From positions 1,116,001 to 1,180,000 of the forward strand of contig NZ_CP061300.1 of the NCBI RefSeq assembly GCF_018687635.1: a stretch of 64,000 nucleotides of DNA, read 5' to 3'. The notes under the pieces are model-generated. The model did not search any database. It was not told the DNA's origin and worked only from the letters and a program-made list of their open reading frames with translations. The translations under genes and the position numbers were made by a program. Positions 40,283-51,144 of this stretch are shown one piece after another. The DNA is from Polynucleobacter sp. MWH-Braz-FAM2G (GTDB taxonomy: Bacteria > Pseudomonadota > Gammaproteobacteria > Burkholderiales > Burkholderiaceae). The stretch's first letter is position 1, and each line of letters starts with the position of its first letter.

Positions 40283-40591
40283 CTAGCCCTTTAGGTGGTC
40301 AAGGTCTTCGGAATTAATGGTGTCTACCTTACGGAAGAGAACAACCAAAATTGCCAAACCAATGGCCGCTTCTGCGGCCGCCACAGTCAAAATAAAGAAT
40401 ACAAATACCTGACCCGCCATATCTCCCAAGTAGTGTGAGAAGGCTACAAAGTTCATGTTTACCGCAAGCAGCATTAATTCAATCGCCATCAGCAATACGA
40501 TGACATTCTTACGATTTAGGAAAATGCCAACCACGCTGGTAGCAAACAAAATTGCTCCAAGCACTAAGTAATGAGCAAGAGTGATATTCAT
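40283..40591 (-). CDS. nuoK: NADH-quinone oxidoreductase subunit K
   Basis: Small three-helix membrane subunit of complex I, 102 aa. The conserved glutamate in [20 protein letters not shown] and the second in [18 protein letters not shown], both needed for proton transfer in studied complexes, are present. The start [16 protein letters not shown] is typical. It overlaps nuoJ by four bases (ATGA), so its translation is probably coupled. Confidence 0.97.
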   Translation of the reverse strand: MNITLAHYLVLGAILFATSVVGIFLNRKNVIVLLMAIELMLLAVNMNFVAFSHYLGDMAGQVFVFFILTVAAAEAAIGLAILVVLFRKVDTINSEDLDHLKG

Positions 40592-41235
40592 TTCTTTTCT
40601 CCCCTTGCATCTTGTTTTGCCGCCATATCTGCATCCATCTTCACAACACGCATACGATCTGAGGCAAGTACGTTAACCTGCTCGTGAATATTTTGTGATT
40701 TAGAGTCTTTACGATTACGTAATGTCAACGCAACTGCGGCAATGATGGCTACCAAGAGAATCACACCAGCAACTTCAAATGCGTAAACATAATCTACAAA
40801 TATCAACATACCCAAAGCTTGAGTATTGTTTGCCATCATCTCTTCTGGCATAGGCTGCACAGGTGCATTTGTACCAATAAAGCTACGAATAATGACAATT
40901 GATAACTCTAGAACGACTACCGCACCCATCAAAAAGGCAACAGGCAGATACTTTTTAAAATCGCGACGTAAATGCTCTAAATCCAGATCTAGCATCATCA
41001 CCACGAAAAGGAACAAGACCATCACCGCGCCAACATAAACCAGAATTAAAGCCAAGCTTAAGAATTCGGCCTTAAGTAACATCCAAAGTCCGGACGCACA
41101 GAAGAAAGACAACACCAAAAATAGTGCGGCATGAACGGGATTGCGAGCTGTAATCACACGCAATGCAGAAATGACAAGCAAGCCTGCAAAACCGTAAAAG
41201 AAGACGGCGAATAATGTAGATGGATCGAATGTCAT
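40588..41235 (-). CDS. nuoJ: NADH-quinone oxidoreductase subunit J
   Basis: Membrane-arm subunit with about five helices (215 aa). The family features [20 protein letters not shown] and [18 protein letters not shown] are present; the latter is the bent third helix with a pi-bulge. After the last helix there is a charged hydrophilic tail of about 50 residues ending [10 protein letters not shown], a bit longer than in many homologues. It lies 20 bases downstream of nuoI. Confidence 0.96.
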   Translation of the reverse strand: MTFDPSTLFAVFFYGFAGLLVISALRVITARNPVHAALFLVLSFFCASGLWMLLKAEFLSLALILVYVGAVMVLFLFVVMMLDLDLEHLRRDFKKYLPVAFLMGAVVVLELSIVIIRSFIGTNAPVQPMPEEMMANNTQALGMLIFVDYVYAFEVAGVILLVAIIAAVALTLRNRKDSKSQNIHEQVNVLASDRMRVVKMDADMAAKQDARGEKK

Positions 41236-41255
41236 ATTAGTTAAGCTCGATTCGA

Positions 41256-41747
41256 TTAACGGTAAGGTGCATCGATTGCACGACTAGCGGCAATATCTTT
41301 TTCATACTTATCACCAACAGCTAAAAGCATTTCCTTGGTGAAATACAAATCTCCACGCTTGTCGCCAAAGTATTCAAAAATATTGGTTTCAACAATGGCA
41401 TCTACTGGACATGCTTCTTCGCAAAATCCACAGAAAATACACTTAGTTAAATCAATGTCGTAGCGGGTTGTGCGGCGAGTGCCATCATCACGCTCGGCAG
41501 TCTCAATGGTGATTGCATAAGCTGGGCACACTGCTTCACATAGCTTGCAACCAATGCAACGCTCTTCACCGCTTTCATAGCGACGTAATGCATGCAGACC
41601 GCGGAAACGATTCGACAATGGTGTCTTTTCGTCAGGGTATTGAACTGTGATTTTTGGTTTAAAGAGATAACGGCCGGTAATAGACATACCAGTTAGGATG
41701 TCTTTCAACATCAAGCTATCGAGGAATTGGGAAATTTTCTTAAACAT
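41256..41747 (-). CDS. nuoI: NADH-quinone oxidoreductase subunit I
   Basis: Carries iron-sulfur clusters N6a and N6b that pass electrons to N2 in NuoB. The two ferredoxin motifs [12 protein letters not shown] and [16 protein letters not shown] hold the eight cysteines. The N-terminal amphipathic helix precedes the conserved [17 protein letters not shown] region ([20 protein letters not shown]). Length 163 aa is standard. The gap to nuoH is 11 bases. Confidence 0.98.
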   Translation of the reverse strand: MFKKISQFLDSLMLKDILTGMSITGRYLFKPKITVQYPDEKTPLSNRFRGLHALRRYESGEERCIGCKLCEAVCPAYAITIETAERDDGTRRTTRYDIDLTKCIFCGFCEEACPVDAIVETNIFEYFGDKRGDLYFTKEMLLAVGDKYEKDIAASRAIDAPYR

Positions 41748-41758
41748 GATTGATCAAC

Positions 41759-42832
41759 TTATTTCCAAATATTCCATGGGGATACTACCCATGCGCCGAT
41801 AACAACCACCCAGAACACCGAGATGGGAATAAAAATTTTCCAGCCTAGACGCATGATTTGGTCATAGCGATAACGCGGCAATGTTGCACGCAACCAAATT
41901 ACACAAGATAGCAAGAAGAAAGTTTTACCAAATAGCCAGAAGAAACCTGGAATATCGCGCAAGATTGGCAAATCAACAATTGGCAGCCATCCGCCCAAGA
42001 ACATAATTGAAGCTACTGCTGCGATCAAAATCATATTGGCATATTCAGCCAAGAAGAACATCGCGAATGACATACCTGAATACTCAACCATATGCCCCGC
42101 AACAATCTCAGACTCTCCTTCTACCACGTCAAATGGATGGCGATTGGTTTCAGCTACACCAGAAATGAAGTAGATCAAGAACATTGGCAACAATGGCAAC
42201 CAATTCCAAGAAAGGAAATTTAAGCCCATGCTAGCAAAATAGCCCTGCTCTTGAGAGGCAACGATCGAGCTCAGATTCAAAGAACCAGAAGTCAGCAAAA
42301 CAGTCACCAACGCAAAGCCCATGGCGATTTCATAAGAAATCATTTGAGCTGATGCGCGCATTGCGCCCAAGAACGGATATTTAGAGTTAGATGACCAACC
42401 AGCCAAAATCACACCGTATACACCAATCGATGAAATCGCCATGATGTAAAGAAGACCGGCATTGACGTCAGCAAGCACCATCTTTGCTTGAAAAGGAATA
42501 ACAGCCCATGCTGCAAATGCAGGCATGATGACCATAATTGGCGCAATAAAGTAAAGCACCTTGCTTGCTTGCGCTGGAGAAATAATCTCCTTCATTAAGA
42601 GCTTTAAGGCGTCAGCTATAGGCTGCAGCAAACCAAGAGGGCCTACCCGATTTGGTCCAAGACGGATATGCATCCAGCCAATCAGCTTTCTTTCCCAAAG
42701 GGTTAAATAGGCTACGCAACCAAACATTGGCAATACGATAATTACTATGCGTACCAATGCCCAAACCAATGGCCACAAGGAGCCAAAAATGGCTTCGCCT
42801 TGAGTAGTAATGAGGTTCAAGAAATTATCCAT
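41759..42832 (-). CDS. nuoH: NADH-quinone oxidoreductase subunit H
   Basis: Membrane subunit forming the quinone-binding chamber with NuoB and NuoD (357 aa, eight helices). Diagnostic segments are [37 protein letters not shown] and the acidic funnel loop [28 protein letters not shown]. The C-terminal block [21 protein letters not shown] is present. It lies eight bases from nuoG. Confidence 0.98.
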   Translation of the reverse strand: MDNFLNLITTQGEAIFGSLWPLVWALVRIVIIVLPMFGCVAYLTLWERKLIGWMHIRLGPNRVGPLGLLQPIADALKLLMKEIISPAQASKVLYFIAPIMVIMPAFAAWAVIPFQAKMVLADVNAGLLYIMAISSIGVYGVILAGWSSNSKYPFLGAMRASAQMISYEIAMGFALVTVLLTSGSLNLSSIVASQEQGYFASMGLNFLSWNWLPLLPMFLIYFISGVAETNRHPFDVVEGESEIVAGHMVEYSGMSFAMFFLAEYANMILIAAVASIMFLGGWLPIVDLPILRDIPGFFWLFGKTFFLLSCVIWLRATLPRYRYDQIMRLGWKIFIPISVFWVVVIGAWVVSPWNIWK

Positions 42833-42840
42833 CTCTTACC

Positions 42841-45162
42841 TTAAGCCTTGCTAACAGTTACTGGACCAAACATGGATCCTAATTTCGCACTAGCCATAGT
42901 GCCAGCAGAAATTCTGACGGCGCCTGGCGCTAAGTTCACTTCTAATGTTGCTGGCATTTCTACGGATTGAGATCCTTGAGTAACACGCACAGAATCACCC
43001 TCGCTTAAGCCCAACTCAGTAAACGTTTTTTGACTCAAGCCAACTTGATTGCCACGTTTTGCATCACGTGTAAGCTGAAGCGCCGAAGAACGACGAACAA
43101 TCTGATCGCCAGCATAGATATTGACATCGGCCAAACGCTCGAGACCATCAAAGGGAGCCAAATTACCATTGGAGATGGTTGCGCTTGAAGCCTTGTTGTC
43201 TAAACGAGTGCAATAACCTTCATCCAAGGCCTCGTCCAATACTTCTTCAGGCATATTAAATAAGAAACCATCTATTCCTAAAAGACCGCCGAGTACGCGC
43301 AACACTTTCCATCCAGGGCGCGAATCTCCAAGAGGCTTAACTGCTGGTTGGACAGTTTGAACTCTACCCTCCAAGTTCACAAATGTTGATACTGTTTCTG
43401 TGAAAGGTGTGATTGGCAAAATAACATCTGCTACTTCCAATATGTCCGCAGACTTATAGGCGCTTAATGCAATAACAGTATTGGCATTAGCCAAGGCTGC
43501 CCTTGCTTGTTGTGGATTAGGTAAGTCAGAATCCGGCTCAATGTTCATCAAGATAACTGCGCGACGATCACCAGAGAGCACTGAATCAACACCAACACCG
43601 TTCGCTTTAACCAAAGAGGCGCCTACCGCATTACCACCAACGGGCAAAAAGCCTAAAGTAGCACCAGTTTGCTCCGCAATAAATTGAGCCATGATGTGCA
43701 AATCAGACGCATGATGATGTGCAATTGCAGCGGATCCAAGTAAAACAGCTGTAGTCTCACCAGAAAGCAAGCTATCTGCAATTTGTTGTGCTGCGGAAGT
43801 TACTGGTAAGTTAAAAGTTCCAACTGGAGCATTAACTGATTTTGCTTTGGCAATAGCAATCGCAACTTCACTTAATGCATTAAGCCATGCACTTGGTGCA
43901 GCAGAAATGCCCTTGCTAGGAATTAACCAATCGTCACCACCTGCATCAATTCGTAATACCTGCAAGCCACGTTTGCTAGCTGTACGGACACGAGCTGCTA
44001 AAACTGGCTGATCTTTACGCAAGAAGCTACCAATAAATAAAACACGATCTAACTCGCCTACTCTAGCAATTGGCATACCCAACCATGGAGCGCTAGCAGC
44101 AGCATTTACATCAGTTTGGCGCAAGCGAGTTTCTACTTGCTTGGAACCCAAACCGCGAATCATCTTTTGTAAGAGGTGCAATTCTTCTATGCTAGAAATT
44201 GGATGCGCTAGAGCGCCAATAGATTCTGATCCACTTTCTTGTGAAATTGTTTTTAATGAGTGAGCAACATAATCTAGTGCAGACTGCCAGTCAGTTTCCA
44301 ACCATTGGCCGCCTTGCTTCACCATTGGTGTAGTTACGCGATCAGTACTATTTAAACCTTCATAGGAAAAGCGATCGCGATCACTAATCCAGCATTCGTT
44401 AATAGCTTCATTTTCAAGAGCAACCACGCGCATGACTTTGTTGGATTTAGTCTGAACGGTGGTATTTGAACCCAAACTATCATGTGGACTTACGGAACGC
44501 TTGCGACCCAATTCCCATGTTCGCGCTGCGTAGCGGAAAGGCTTGCTGGTCAATGCGCCAACTGGGCACAAGTCAATCATATTTCCAGATAACTCTGAAT
44601 CTACAGTTTGACCAACAAAGGTAGTGATCTCTGAGTGCTCGCCACGATTGATCATGCCCAATTCCATGACACCAGCAACTTCTTGACCAAAACGGACGCA
44701 ACGTGTGCAATGAATGCATCGCGTCATCTCCTGCATAGAGATCAACGGACCTACATTCTTATGAAATACAACACGTTTCTCTTCGTCGTAGCGTGAATTC
44801 GACTTACCGTAACCAACTGCTAAGTCTTGTAATTGGCACTCACCACCTTGATCGCAGATTGGGCAATCCAATGGATGGTTAATTAAGAGAAACTCCATTA
44901 CGGAACGTTGCGCTTCTACTGCTTTAGCAGAATGTGTAAACACTTTCATGCCTTGAGTAACTGGTGTAGCGCAAGCAGGCAAAGGCTTTGGAGCCTTTTC
45001 AACCTCTACCAGACACATCCGGCAGTTGGCAGCGATAGATAGTTTCTTGTGATAGCAGAAGTGAGGAACATAGGTGCCGAGCTTATTCGCGGCATGCATC
45101 ACCATCGAACCTTGCGGAACCTCTACTGCCTTACCATCTAATTCGATTTCTACCATGCTCAC
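42841..45162 (-). CDS. nuoG: NADH-quinone oxidoreductase subunit G
   Basis: Largest peripheral-arm subunit, 773 aa. The N-terminus binds a 2Fe-2S cluster (CYHKKLSIAANCRMC plus ACATPV) and 4Fe-4S clusters: the HPLDCPICDQGGECQLQD region, and MTRCIHCTRCVRFGQEVAG with NMIDLCPVGALTSKPFRY. The C-terminal part is a molybdopterin-oxidoreductase-like domain that has lost cofactor function in complex I. The extra cluster N7 cysteines seen in E. coli-type proteins are not evident. It is 26 bases from nuoF. Confidence 0.97.
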   Translation of the reverse strand: MSMVEIELDGKAVEVPQGSMVMHAANKLGTYVPHFCYHKKLSIAANCRMCLVEVEKAPKPLPACATPVTQGMKVFTHSAKAVEAQRSVMEFLLINHPLDCPICDQGGECQLQDLAVGYGKSNSRYDEEKRVVFHKNVGPLISMQEMTRCIHCTRCVRFGQEVAGVMELGMINRGEHSEITTFVGQTVDSELSGNMIDLCPVGALTSKPFRYAARTWELGRKRSVSPHDSLGSNTTVQTKSNKVMRVVALENEAINECWISDRDRFSYEGLNSTDRVTTPMVKQGGQWLETDWQSALDYVAHSLKTISQESGSESIGALAHPISSIEELHLLQKMIRGLGSKQVETRLRQTDVNAAASAPWLGMPIARVGELDRVLFIGSFLRKDQPVLAARVRTASKRGLQVLRIDAGGDDWLIPSKGISAAPSAWLNALSEVAIAIAKAKSVNAPVGTFNLPVTSAAQQIADSLLSGETTAVLLGSAAIAHHHASDLHIMAQFIAEQTGATLGFLPVGGNAVGASLVKANGVGVDSVLSGDRRAVILMNIEPDSDLPNPQQARAALANANTVIALSAYKSADILEVADVILPITPFTETVSTFVNLEGRVQTVQPAVKPLGDSRPGWKVLRVLGGLLGIDGFLFNMPEEVLDEALDEGYCTRLDNKASSATISNGNLAPFDGLERLADVNIYAGDQIVRRSSALQLTRDAKRGNQVGLSQKTFTELGLSEGDSVRVTQGSQSVEMPATLEVNLAPGAVRISAGTMASAKLGSMFGPVTVSKA

Positions 45163-45188
45163 TTTTAGATATCCCGTGCTCTAAATCT

Positions 45189-46487
45189 TTATAAAGGTTT
45201 TGCAGAATCTAAGCAGCGCTTATGTTCTACGTGATACGCAAATTCATCCATGTAATGCTTCAACATACCGCGTACTGGCATTGCTGCTGCATCACCTAAG
45301 GCGCAAATCGTACGACCTTGAATATTGGCGGCTACATCATTTAGCAAATCCAAATCCTCCGGACGCCCTTCTCCATGCTCAATACGATGAACGATGCGCC
45401 ACAACCAACCAGTACCTTCACGACATGGAGTGCATTGTCCGCATGACTCTTCGTGATAGAAGTAAGACAAACGCTCTAGCGCACGAACCATGCAGCGAGT
45501 TTCATTCATCACGATCACCGCGCCTGAGCCCAACATCGAGCCAGCTTTGGCGATGCTGTCGTAATCCATCGTAAGTTCCATCATTTGCGCACCAGGCACA
45601 ACAGGGGAAGAAGATCCGCCTGGAATAACTGCTTTCAAGGCCTTGCCATCGCGCATACCGCCAGCAAGCTTTAGTAACTCAGCAAATGGGGTACCTAATG
45701 GAATCTCATAATTTCCTGGGTGAACTACGTCACCAGAAATGGAGAAAATCTTTGTACCGCCGTTATTAGGCTTACCAAGCTCTAAATAAGCCTGACCGCC
45801 AATAGCCAAAATAAATGGGACGGCTGCAAATGTTTCAGTGTTATTAATTGTTGTTGGCTTGCCATACAAACCAAAACTTGCAGGGAATGGAGGTTTAAAG
45901 CGAGGTTGACCCTTCTTTCCTTCTAAGGACTCAAGCAACGCAGTTTCTTCACCGCAAATATATGCACCCCAACCTGGAGCAGCATGCAACTGAAATGAGA
46001 AATCACTTCCCAAAATCTTGTCGCCCAAATAGCCAGCTGCGCGAGCTTCTTCTAAAGCTTCTTCAAAGCGTGAATACACTTCCCAGATTTCGCCATGAAT
46101 ATAGTTATATCCAGCGGAAATTCCCATGGTGTATGCACCAATGATCATCCCCTCAATTAGGGCATGTGGGTTGTAACGCATGATGTCGCGGTCTTTAAAC
46201 GTACCTGGTTCACCTTCGTCACTATTACAAACTAAATATTTTTGCCCAGGGAATTGGCGTGGCATAAAACTCCACTTCAATCCTGTTGGGAAGCCCGCTC
46301 CACCACGACCGCGTAATGAGGATGCCTTTAATTCGGCAATAATGGAATCTGGTGCAACCTTATCGTTAATTAAGCGACGTAATTGCTGATAGCCACCACG
46401 GCTTTCATAATCTTTTAAACGCCAGTTTTCGCCATTTAACCCAGCAAGGATTAAAGGCTTGATGTGGCGATCGTGCAAGCTGGTCAT
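45189..46487 (-). CDS. nuoF: NADH-quinone oxidoreductase subunit F
   Basis: NADH- and FMN-binding subunit where electrons enter complex I (432 aa). The NADH-binding [16 protein letters not shown] and FMN region [23 protein letters not shown] are intact. The 4Fe-4S N3 ligands are [12 protein letters not shown] plus the later TICALGDA cysteine. The start [17 protein letters not shown] overlaps the nuoE stop by four bases, so E and F are coupled. Confidence 0.98.
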   Translation of the reverse strand: MTSLHDRHIKPLILAGLNGENWRLKDYESRGGYQQLRRLINDKVAPDSIIAELKASSLRGRGGAGFPTGLKWSFMPRQFPGQKYLVCNSDEGEPGTFKDRDIMRYNPHALIEGMIIGAYTMGISAGYNYIHGEIWEVYSRFEEALEEARAAGYLGDKILGSDFSFQLHAAPGWGAYICGEETALLESLEGKKGQPRFKPPFPASFGLYGKPTTINNTETFAAVPFILAIGGQAYLELGKPNNGGTKIFSISGDVVHPGNYEIPLGTPFAELLKLAGGMRDGKALKAVIPGGSSSPVVPGAQMMELTMDYDSIAKAGSMLGSGAVIVMNETRCMVRALERLSYFYHEESCGQCTPCREGTGWLWRIVHRIEHGEGRPEDLDLLNDVAANIQGRTICALGDAAAMPVRGMLKHYMDEFAYHVEHKRCLDSAKPL

Positions 46488-46990
46488 GCTGCCTTCCCTT
46501 CTGCACGGAGTTCACTTAATAAAGCATCAATCTTTTCTTTACTCATAAAGCTACACATGCGTTTGTCATTCACAAGCATCACCGGTGAATCACCGCATGC
46601 CCCCATGCACTCGCCCTCTTTCAAAGTAAAAGTTCCGCATGGAGTAGTTTCGTTGTAGCCAATACCCAAAGTTTCTTTGAGGTAAGTTGCCGCTGTTTCA
46701 CCATGGGTTAATTGGCATGGCAAATTAGTACAAATGACTAGCTTGTATTTACCAATCGGCTTGGTGTTGTACATGTTGTAGAAAGTTGCCACTTCTTCAA
46801 CAGCGATGTTTGGCATTTCTAAAATCTGTGCAACTGTTTCAATCACTTCTGGTGATACCCAACCCACTTCGGTTTGGGCAGCAATCAAACATGCCATTAC
46901 TGCTGATTGTTTTTGCTCTGGCGGGTACTTAGCGATATTTCTATGAATATCGGCTAATGTCTTATCGGATAGTTGAAGAGTTGTAGTCAT
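46484..46990 (-). CDS. nuoE: NADH-quinone oxidoreductase subunit E
   Basis: Thioredoxin-fold subunit holding 2Fe-2S cluster N1a (168 aa). The four cysteines are in VICTNLPCQ and [14 protein letters not shown]. The upstream four-helix segment [22 protein letters not shown] and [15 protein letters not shown] are typical. It lies 23 bases after nuoD. Confidence 0.98.
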   Translation of the reverse strand: MTTTLQLSDKTLADIHRNIAKYPPEQKQSAVMACLIAAQTEVGWVSPEVIETVAQILEMPNIAVEEVATFYNMYNTKPIGKYKLVICTNLPCQLTHGETAATYLKETLGIGYNETTPCGTFTLKEGECMGACGDSPVMLVNDKRMCSFMSKEKIDALLSELRAEGKAA

Positions 46991-47013
46991 TAAATAATCC
47001 TTGGCACGCTCAA

Positions 47014-48267
47014 TTAGCGGTCAATCTCCCCGAACACAATATCTTGGGTACCGATAATGGTTACCGCATCGGCCAACATATGACCACGTGACATCTCATC
47101 CATGGCTGATAAATGCACAAATCCAGGCGCACGAATCTTCATGCGATAAGGCTTGTTAGCGCCATCAGAAATCAAGTAAATACCAAACTCACCTTTTGGA
47201 TGCTCAACAGCAGAGTAAGCCTCACCATCAGGAACATGAATACCTTCGGTAAAGAGTTTGAAATGGTGAATTAATTCTTCCATATTAGTTTTCATATCCA
47301 CGCGTTTTGGTGGAGAAACTTTATGGTTATCACTCATCACAGGACCAGGGTTAGCCTTCAACCATGCCACGCACTGTTTGATGATTCTATTGGATTGACG
47401 CATCTCTTCCATGCGGACTAAATAGCGATCATAAGAGTCACCATTCACGCCAACTGGAATATCAAATTCTAGGCGGTCATAAACTTCGTATGGCTGCTTC
47501 TTACGCAAATCCCACTCGATACCAGAGCCACGCAACATTGGTCCGGTAAAGCCAAGTTGCAATGCGCGCTCAGGTGAGACGATACCGATATTGACTAAGC
47601 GTTGTTTCCAGATGCGGTTATCTGTCAACAGATTGCAATATTCATCTACATTTGCATCAAAGCCATTAGTAAATTGTTCAATGAAATCTAACAAAGTACC
47701 GCTTCGGTTTTCATTTAAGCGTTTTACTGCGGATGCGCTACGAATCTTTGACTTATCGTATTGAGCCATTTGATTCGGCAAGTCACGATAAACACCACCT
47801 GGACGATAGTATGCAGCATGCATACGTGCACCAGACACCGCCTCATACATATCAAAGATATCTTCACGATCGCGGAAGGCGTACAAGAAGACCGCCATCG
47901 CACCCACGTCCAAGCCATGACAACCAATCCATAGCAAATGATTAAGCAAACGAGTTAGCTCGTCATACATTACACGTATGTATTGAGCGCGTAATGGCAC
48001 ATCTACTTGTAATAACTTTTCAATTGCCAAAACATACGCATGTTCGTTCGACATCATTGACACGTAATCCAAACGATCCATATAGGGAACGTTTTGAATC
48101 CAAGTACGTGTTTCAGCTAATTTTTCAGTCGCACGATGCAATAAACCAATGTGCGGATCAGCACGTTGAATCACTTCACCATCAAGTTCAAGCACTAAAC
48201 GAAGTACGCCGTGTGCAGCAGGATGCTGAGGACCAAAATTGAGGGTGTAGTTCTTAATTTGTGCCAT
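47014..48267 (-). CDS. nuoD: NADH-quinone oxidoreductase subunit D
   Basis: 49-kDa-type subunit forming the quinone site with NuoB (417 aa). The quinone-site loop [15 protein letters not shown] supplies the His, and [18 protein letters not shown] the Tyr. Further family blocks are [29 protein letters not shown] and the C-terminal [12 protein letters not shown]. It is separate from nuoC (not a CD fusion), three bases apart, as in other betaproteobacteria. Confidence 0.98.
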   Translation of the reverse strand: MAQIKNYTLNFGPQHPAAHGVLRLVLELDGEVIQRADPHIGLLHRATEKLAETRTWIQNVPYMDRLDYVSMMSNEHAYVLAIEKLLQVDVPLRAQYIRVMYDELTRLLNHLLWIGCHGLDVGAMAVFLYAFRDREDIFDMYEAVSGARMHAAYYRPGGVYRDLPNQMAQYDKSKIRSASAVKRLNENRSGTLLDFIEQFTNGFDANVDEYCNLLTDNRIWKQRLVNIGIVSPERALQLGFTGPMLRGSGIEWDLRKKQPYEVYDRLEFDIPVGVNGDSYDRYLVRMEEMRQSNRIIKQCVAWLKANPGPVMSDNHKVSPPKRVDMKTNMEELIHHFKLFTEGIHVPDGEAYSAVEHPKGEFGIYLISDGANKPYRMKIRAPGFVHLSAMDEMSRGHMLADAVTIIGTQDIVFGEIDR

Positions 48268-48270
48268 AGC

Positions 48271-48870
48271 TTAAACCGGTCCTCCATACTGCTCTTCACG
48301 AACAATGCGTGGAGTAATTTCTCGAGCCTCAATCGTGACTGGCTGGTAAACAACACGCTTCAACTCAGGGTCATAGCGCATCTCAACATTACCGCTAATC
48401 GGAAAATCTTTTCTAAATGGATGACCGATAAATCCATAGTCGGTCAAGATACGACGAAGATCATCATGACCTTCAAACAAGATGCCATACAAGTCAAATG
48501 CTTCCCGCTCAAACCAATTAGCACAATTCCATACTGGAGTGACTGAGGCAACCAAGGGATAGCTATCGTCGGGCGCAAATACACGCACACGCAAGCGCCA
48601 GTTGTGCTTTAAAGAAAGCAAATGGCTGACAACACCAAAGCGCTGTCCACCCCAAGATCCTTCACGGTAATCTTGATAGTCAACACCGCATAGATCAATC
48701 AATTGCTCAAAGGTAAGCGAAGGATCATCACGCAAAAGCATGGCAGACTCAAAATAGGTATCTGCATTCACAACCACAGTGACTTCGCCTAGCGCAACCT
48801 CAATCGATTGCGCGCGCTTACCTAAAACTTTTTCTAAATTAGCGGCCAACTGTATTAAGCGATCTGACAT
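48271..48870 (-). CDS. nuoC: NADH-quinone oxidoreductase subunit C
   Basis: 30-kDa-type peripheral subunit (199 aa), packing beside NuoD. The conserved core [38 protein letters not shown] is complete, and the N-terminal [18 protein letters not shown] is typical. Gaps to nuoB and nuoD are three bases each, so translation is tightly linked. Confidence 0.98.
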   Translation of the reverse strand: MSDRLIQLAANLEKVLGKRAQSIEVALGEVTVVVNADTYFESAMLLRDDPSLTFEQLIDLCGVDYQDYREGSWGGQRFGVVSHLLSLKHNWRLRVRVFAPDDSYPLVASVTPVWNCANWFEREAFDLYGILFEGHDDLRRILTDYGFIGHPFRKDFPISGNVEMRYDPELKRVVYQPVTIEAREITPRIVREEQYGGPV

Positions 48871-48873
48871 AAC

Positions 48874-49356
48874 TTAAGCCTTCCTCGCAATAGTGCTAGT
48901 GCGGGCGATCTTAGATTGCAATTGAATAATTCCATAGATCAATGCTTCTGCGGTTGGAGGACAGCCAGGAACGTAAATATCCACTGGCACAATGCGGTCA
49001 CAGCCACGTACTACTGAATAAGAGTTATGGTAATAACCGCCACCATTTGCACAAGAACCCATAGAGATAACCCAGCGTGGTTCAGGCATTTGGTCATAAA
49101 CCTTACGTAAAGCAGGAGCCATTTTGTTGCATAGAGTACCGGCAACAATCATTAAATCGGATTGACGTGGGGATGGACGGAACACAACACCAAACCGGTC
49201 TAAGTCATAACGGGAAGCCCCAGCATGCATCATCTCTACCGCACAACAGGCTAGACCAAAAGTCATAGGCCATAAAGAACCATTACGTGTCCAGTTGATT
49301 AACTGGTCAGCAGTGGTGGTAACAAATCCTTCTTTGAGAACGCCTTCTAATGCCAT
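48874..49356 (-). CDS. nuoB: NADH-quinone oxidoreductase subunit B
   Basis: Binds cluster N2, the last electron donor to quinone. The tandem Cys motif [13 protein letters not shown] and the later [16 protein letters not shown] and [11 protein letters not shown] cysteines give the four ligands. The open frame extends 33 codons upstream, overlapping nuoA, but family members start [15 protein letters not shown], so ATG 49356 is chosen, giving 160 aa. The gap to nuoA is five bases. Confidence 0.98.
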
Positions 49357-49361
49357 ATCTT

Positions 49362-49721
49362 TCACTCCCAGTCGAGAGCGCCCTTTTTCCAGATATATAC
49401 AAATCCCACAATGAATTCCAACAAGAAAATCACCATAGAGGCGTAGCCAAGCCATCCAATATCACGTAGCGCAACACCCCATGGGAATAGGAATGCAGTT
49501 TCTAAGTCAAACAGGATGAAGAGAATGGCAATTAAGTAGTAACGCACGTCAAACTTCATACGCGCATCTTCGAAAGCTTCAAAACCGCACTCATAAGGAG
49601 AAAGTTTTTCAGCGTCAGGCTTCGAAGGAGCCAAAATTTTTCCGAGGAACATGGGGACTAAACCCACCCCAATACCTACGAGGATGAAAAGCAGAACAGG
49701 AAAGTAATTAGCGAGATTCAA
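49362..49721 (-). CDS. nuoA: NADH-quinone oxidoreductase subunit A
   Basis: First gene of the complex I operon, a three-helix membrane protein of 119 aa. The conserved quinone-gate loop [36 protein letters not shown] is complete, including the cysteine that responds to active/deactive state in some complexes. The promoter must lie between this gene and tRNA-Leu (108 bases); I see no clear -35/-10 pair there, so read-through from the tRNA transcript is possible. Confidence 0.97.
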
Positions 49722-49829
49722 AATAGCCCTGATTCGTTTATCTGGTAATTCCTAAAAGCAGCAAATTATTAATTATTCCACTACATACAGTATTGATTTA
49801 GAGCAAAAACCCTTAGCAATACTAATTTT

Positions 49830-49914
49830 TGGTGCCGACGGCGAGACTCGAACTCGCACAGCCTAAGCCACTACCCCCTCAAGATAGCGTGTCTACCAAT
49901 TTCACCACGTCGGC
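49830..49914 (-). tRNA. tRNA-Leu (anticodon GAG)
   Basis: An 85-base tRNA with encoded CCA. On the minus strand the acceptor arm GCCGACG pairs with CGTCGGC, the D-loop contains AATTGGTAGAC, and the anticodon arm CTATC-TTGAGGG-GGTAG gives anticodon GAG (reads CUC/CUU). A long class II variable arm and the T-arm GCGAG-TTCGAGT-CTCGC complete the cloverleaf. It lies between secG and nuoA, an arrangement known in Burkholderiales. Confidence 0.97.
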
Positions 49915-50000
49915 ATCTTGCAAAACTCATCAATTCTACTGCATTGCACAAGCGCACTACCCCAAAATCTGGGCTAGCAAATCTGTAAAAACCTACTTTT

Positions 50001-50345
50001 TTACTTAGGAACTGCTGGTTTAGTCGGGTCTTGTGCTGGCGCTACAGGCGCAGCAGGAGCCACAACAGGAGCAACCGTTCCAGAAAGAACACCAGGACTA
50101 ACTTCTTTCTTATTTCCAACCCAAGTAATCCCAAGAGTGCTAATAAAGAAAACGGCAGCAAAAATAGCGGTTGTATGAGAGAGGAAATTAGCAGAACCGC
50201 TAGCACCAAAGAGACTACCAGAGGCTCCAGAACCGAAAGCAGCACCCATATCAGCGCCTTTACCTTGCTGCAATAACACCAAAAGAATCACAGCCAAGGC
50301 TGAAATTACCTGCAACACGATCAATAAAGTCTTAAACCATTCCAC
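50001..50345 (-). CDS. secG: Protein translocase subunit SecG
   Basis: Small auxiliary subunit of the SecYEG channel, 114 aa with two membrane helices (about 4-24 and 55-75). Between them lies the conserved LLQQGKGADMGAAFGSGASGSLFGASGSANFLSHTTA. The C-terminal about 30 residues are a Pro/Ala/Val tail (repeated AP and VAP), common in betaproteobacterial SecG. It follows tpiA by 22 bases, and tRNA-Leu lies downstream. Confidence 0.95.
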   Translation of the reverse strand: MEWFKTLLIVLQVISALAVILLVLLQQGKGADMGAAFGSGASGSLFGASGSANFLSHTTAIFAAVFFISTLGITWVGNKKEVSPGVLSGTVAPVVAPAAPVAPAQDPTKPAVPK

Positions 50346-50367
50346 AGCTTCTCTCCAAATAAAAAAT

Positions 50368-51126
50368 CTATGCCTTGCAAATAGCTAAAAAGTCTTGAGG
50401 ATTCAGTGAAGCACCCCCAACCAATCCGCCGTCAATATCAGGCATAGCAAATAATTCAACGGCATTGTCAGGTTTGACGCTGCCGCCATACAAAATTCCC
50501 ACATGAGAGGCAACATCCTCATCAAATTCAGCCAATTGCAGGCGAATAGCGCGATGCATATCTTGTGCCACTTGAGCGCTTGCAACCTTGCCAGTACCAA
50601 TTGCCCATACTGGCTCATAGGCAATCAAACAGTCGGCAAGGCGATCCTGTAGCACGCTCACTTGCTTAGCAATCTGAGCACAAACAATTTCTTCCGCTCT
50701 GCCAGAGTTTCTTTCGTCAGCGGTTTCGCCAACGCAAATTACAGGCGTCATGCCGTTATCCAATACCTGTAGCGCTTTGGCGGCAACCGCTTCATCAACT
50801 TCTTGATGCATTTGACGACGCTCAGAATGCCCAACAATGACGTAAGTACACCCCACTTCTTTCAACATTGAAGCAGCAACTTCACCGGTGTAAGCGCCAG
50901 AGCTATGAGCAGATGCATCTTGCGCCCCTAGGCTTAAAAACGCCAAAGAATGCTCCGAAATCAAATGCGCGCATTGTTGCAAATAAGGAAACGGTGGACA
51001 TACCGCGTATTTACGCCCCGAAGGCATTCCACTCTCCATGCCACGCGCAACAGACTTAATCCAGTCTTGATTACTTGCAAGACTGCCATTCATTTTCCAG
51101 TTGCCGATAACGATGAGTGGTCGCAT
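50368..51126 (-). CDS. tpiA: Triosephosphate isomerase
   Basis: Interconverts dihydroxyacetone phosphate and glyceraldehyde-3-phosphate. Catalytic Lys is in IGNWKMNG, His in VIVGHSERR and Glu in IAYEPVWAIGTGKVAS; the phosphate-binding ILYGGSVKPDN and GGLVGGASL complete the TIM barrel. Length 252 aa is usual. It starts 18 bases after the quinone oxidoreductase gene and is probably in one transcript with secG. Confidence 0.98.
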   Translation of the reverse strand: MRPLIVIGNWKMNGSLASNQDWIKSVARGMESGMPSGRKYAVCPPFPYLQQCAHLISEHSLAFLSLGAQDASAHSSGAYTGEVAASMLKEVGCTYVIVGHSERRQMHQEVDEAVAAKALQVLDNGMTPVICVGETADERNSGRAEEIVCAQIAKQVSVLQDRLADCLIAYEPVWAIGTGKVASAQVAQDMHRAIRLQLAEFDEDVASHVGILYGGSVKPDNAVELFAMPDIDGGLVGGASLNPQDFLAICKA

Positions 51127-51144
51127 AAGGGAGTTATGAAACTT

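Noticed and set aside
49362-49455. N-terminal extension of NuoB overlapping nuoA
   Set aside because: The family starts at MALEGV; the extra 33 codons are just the open frame reading nuoA DNA.
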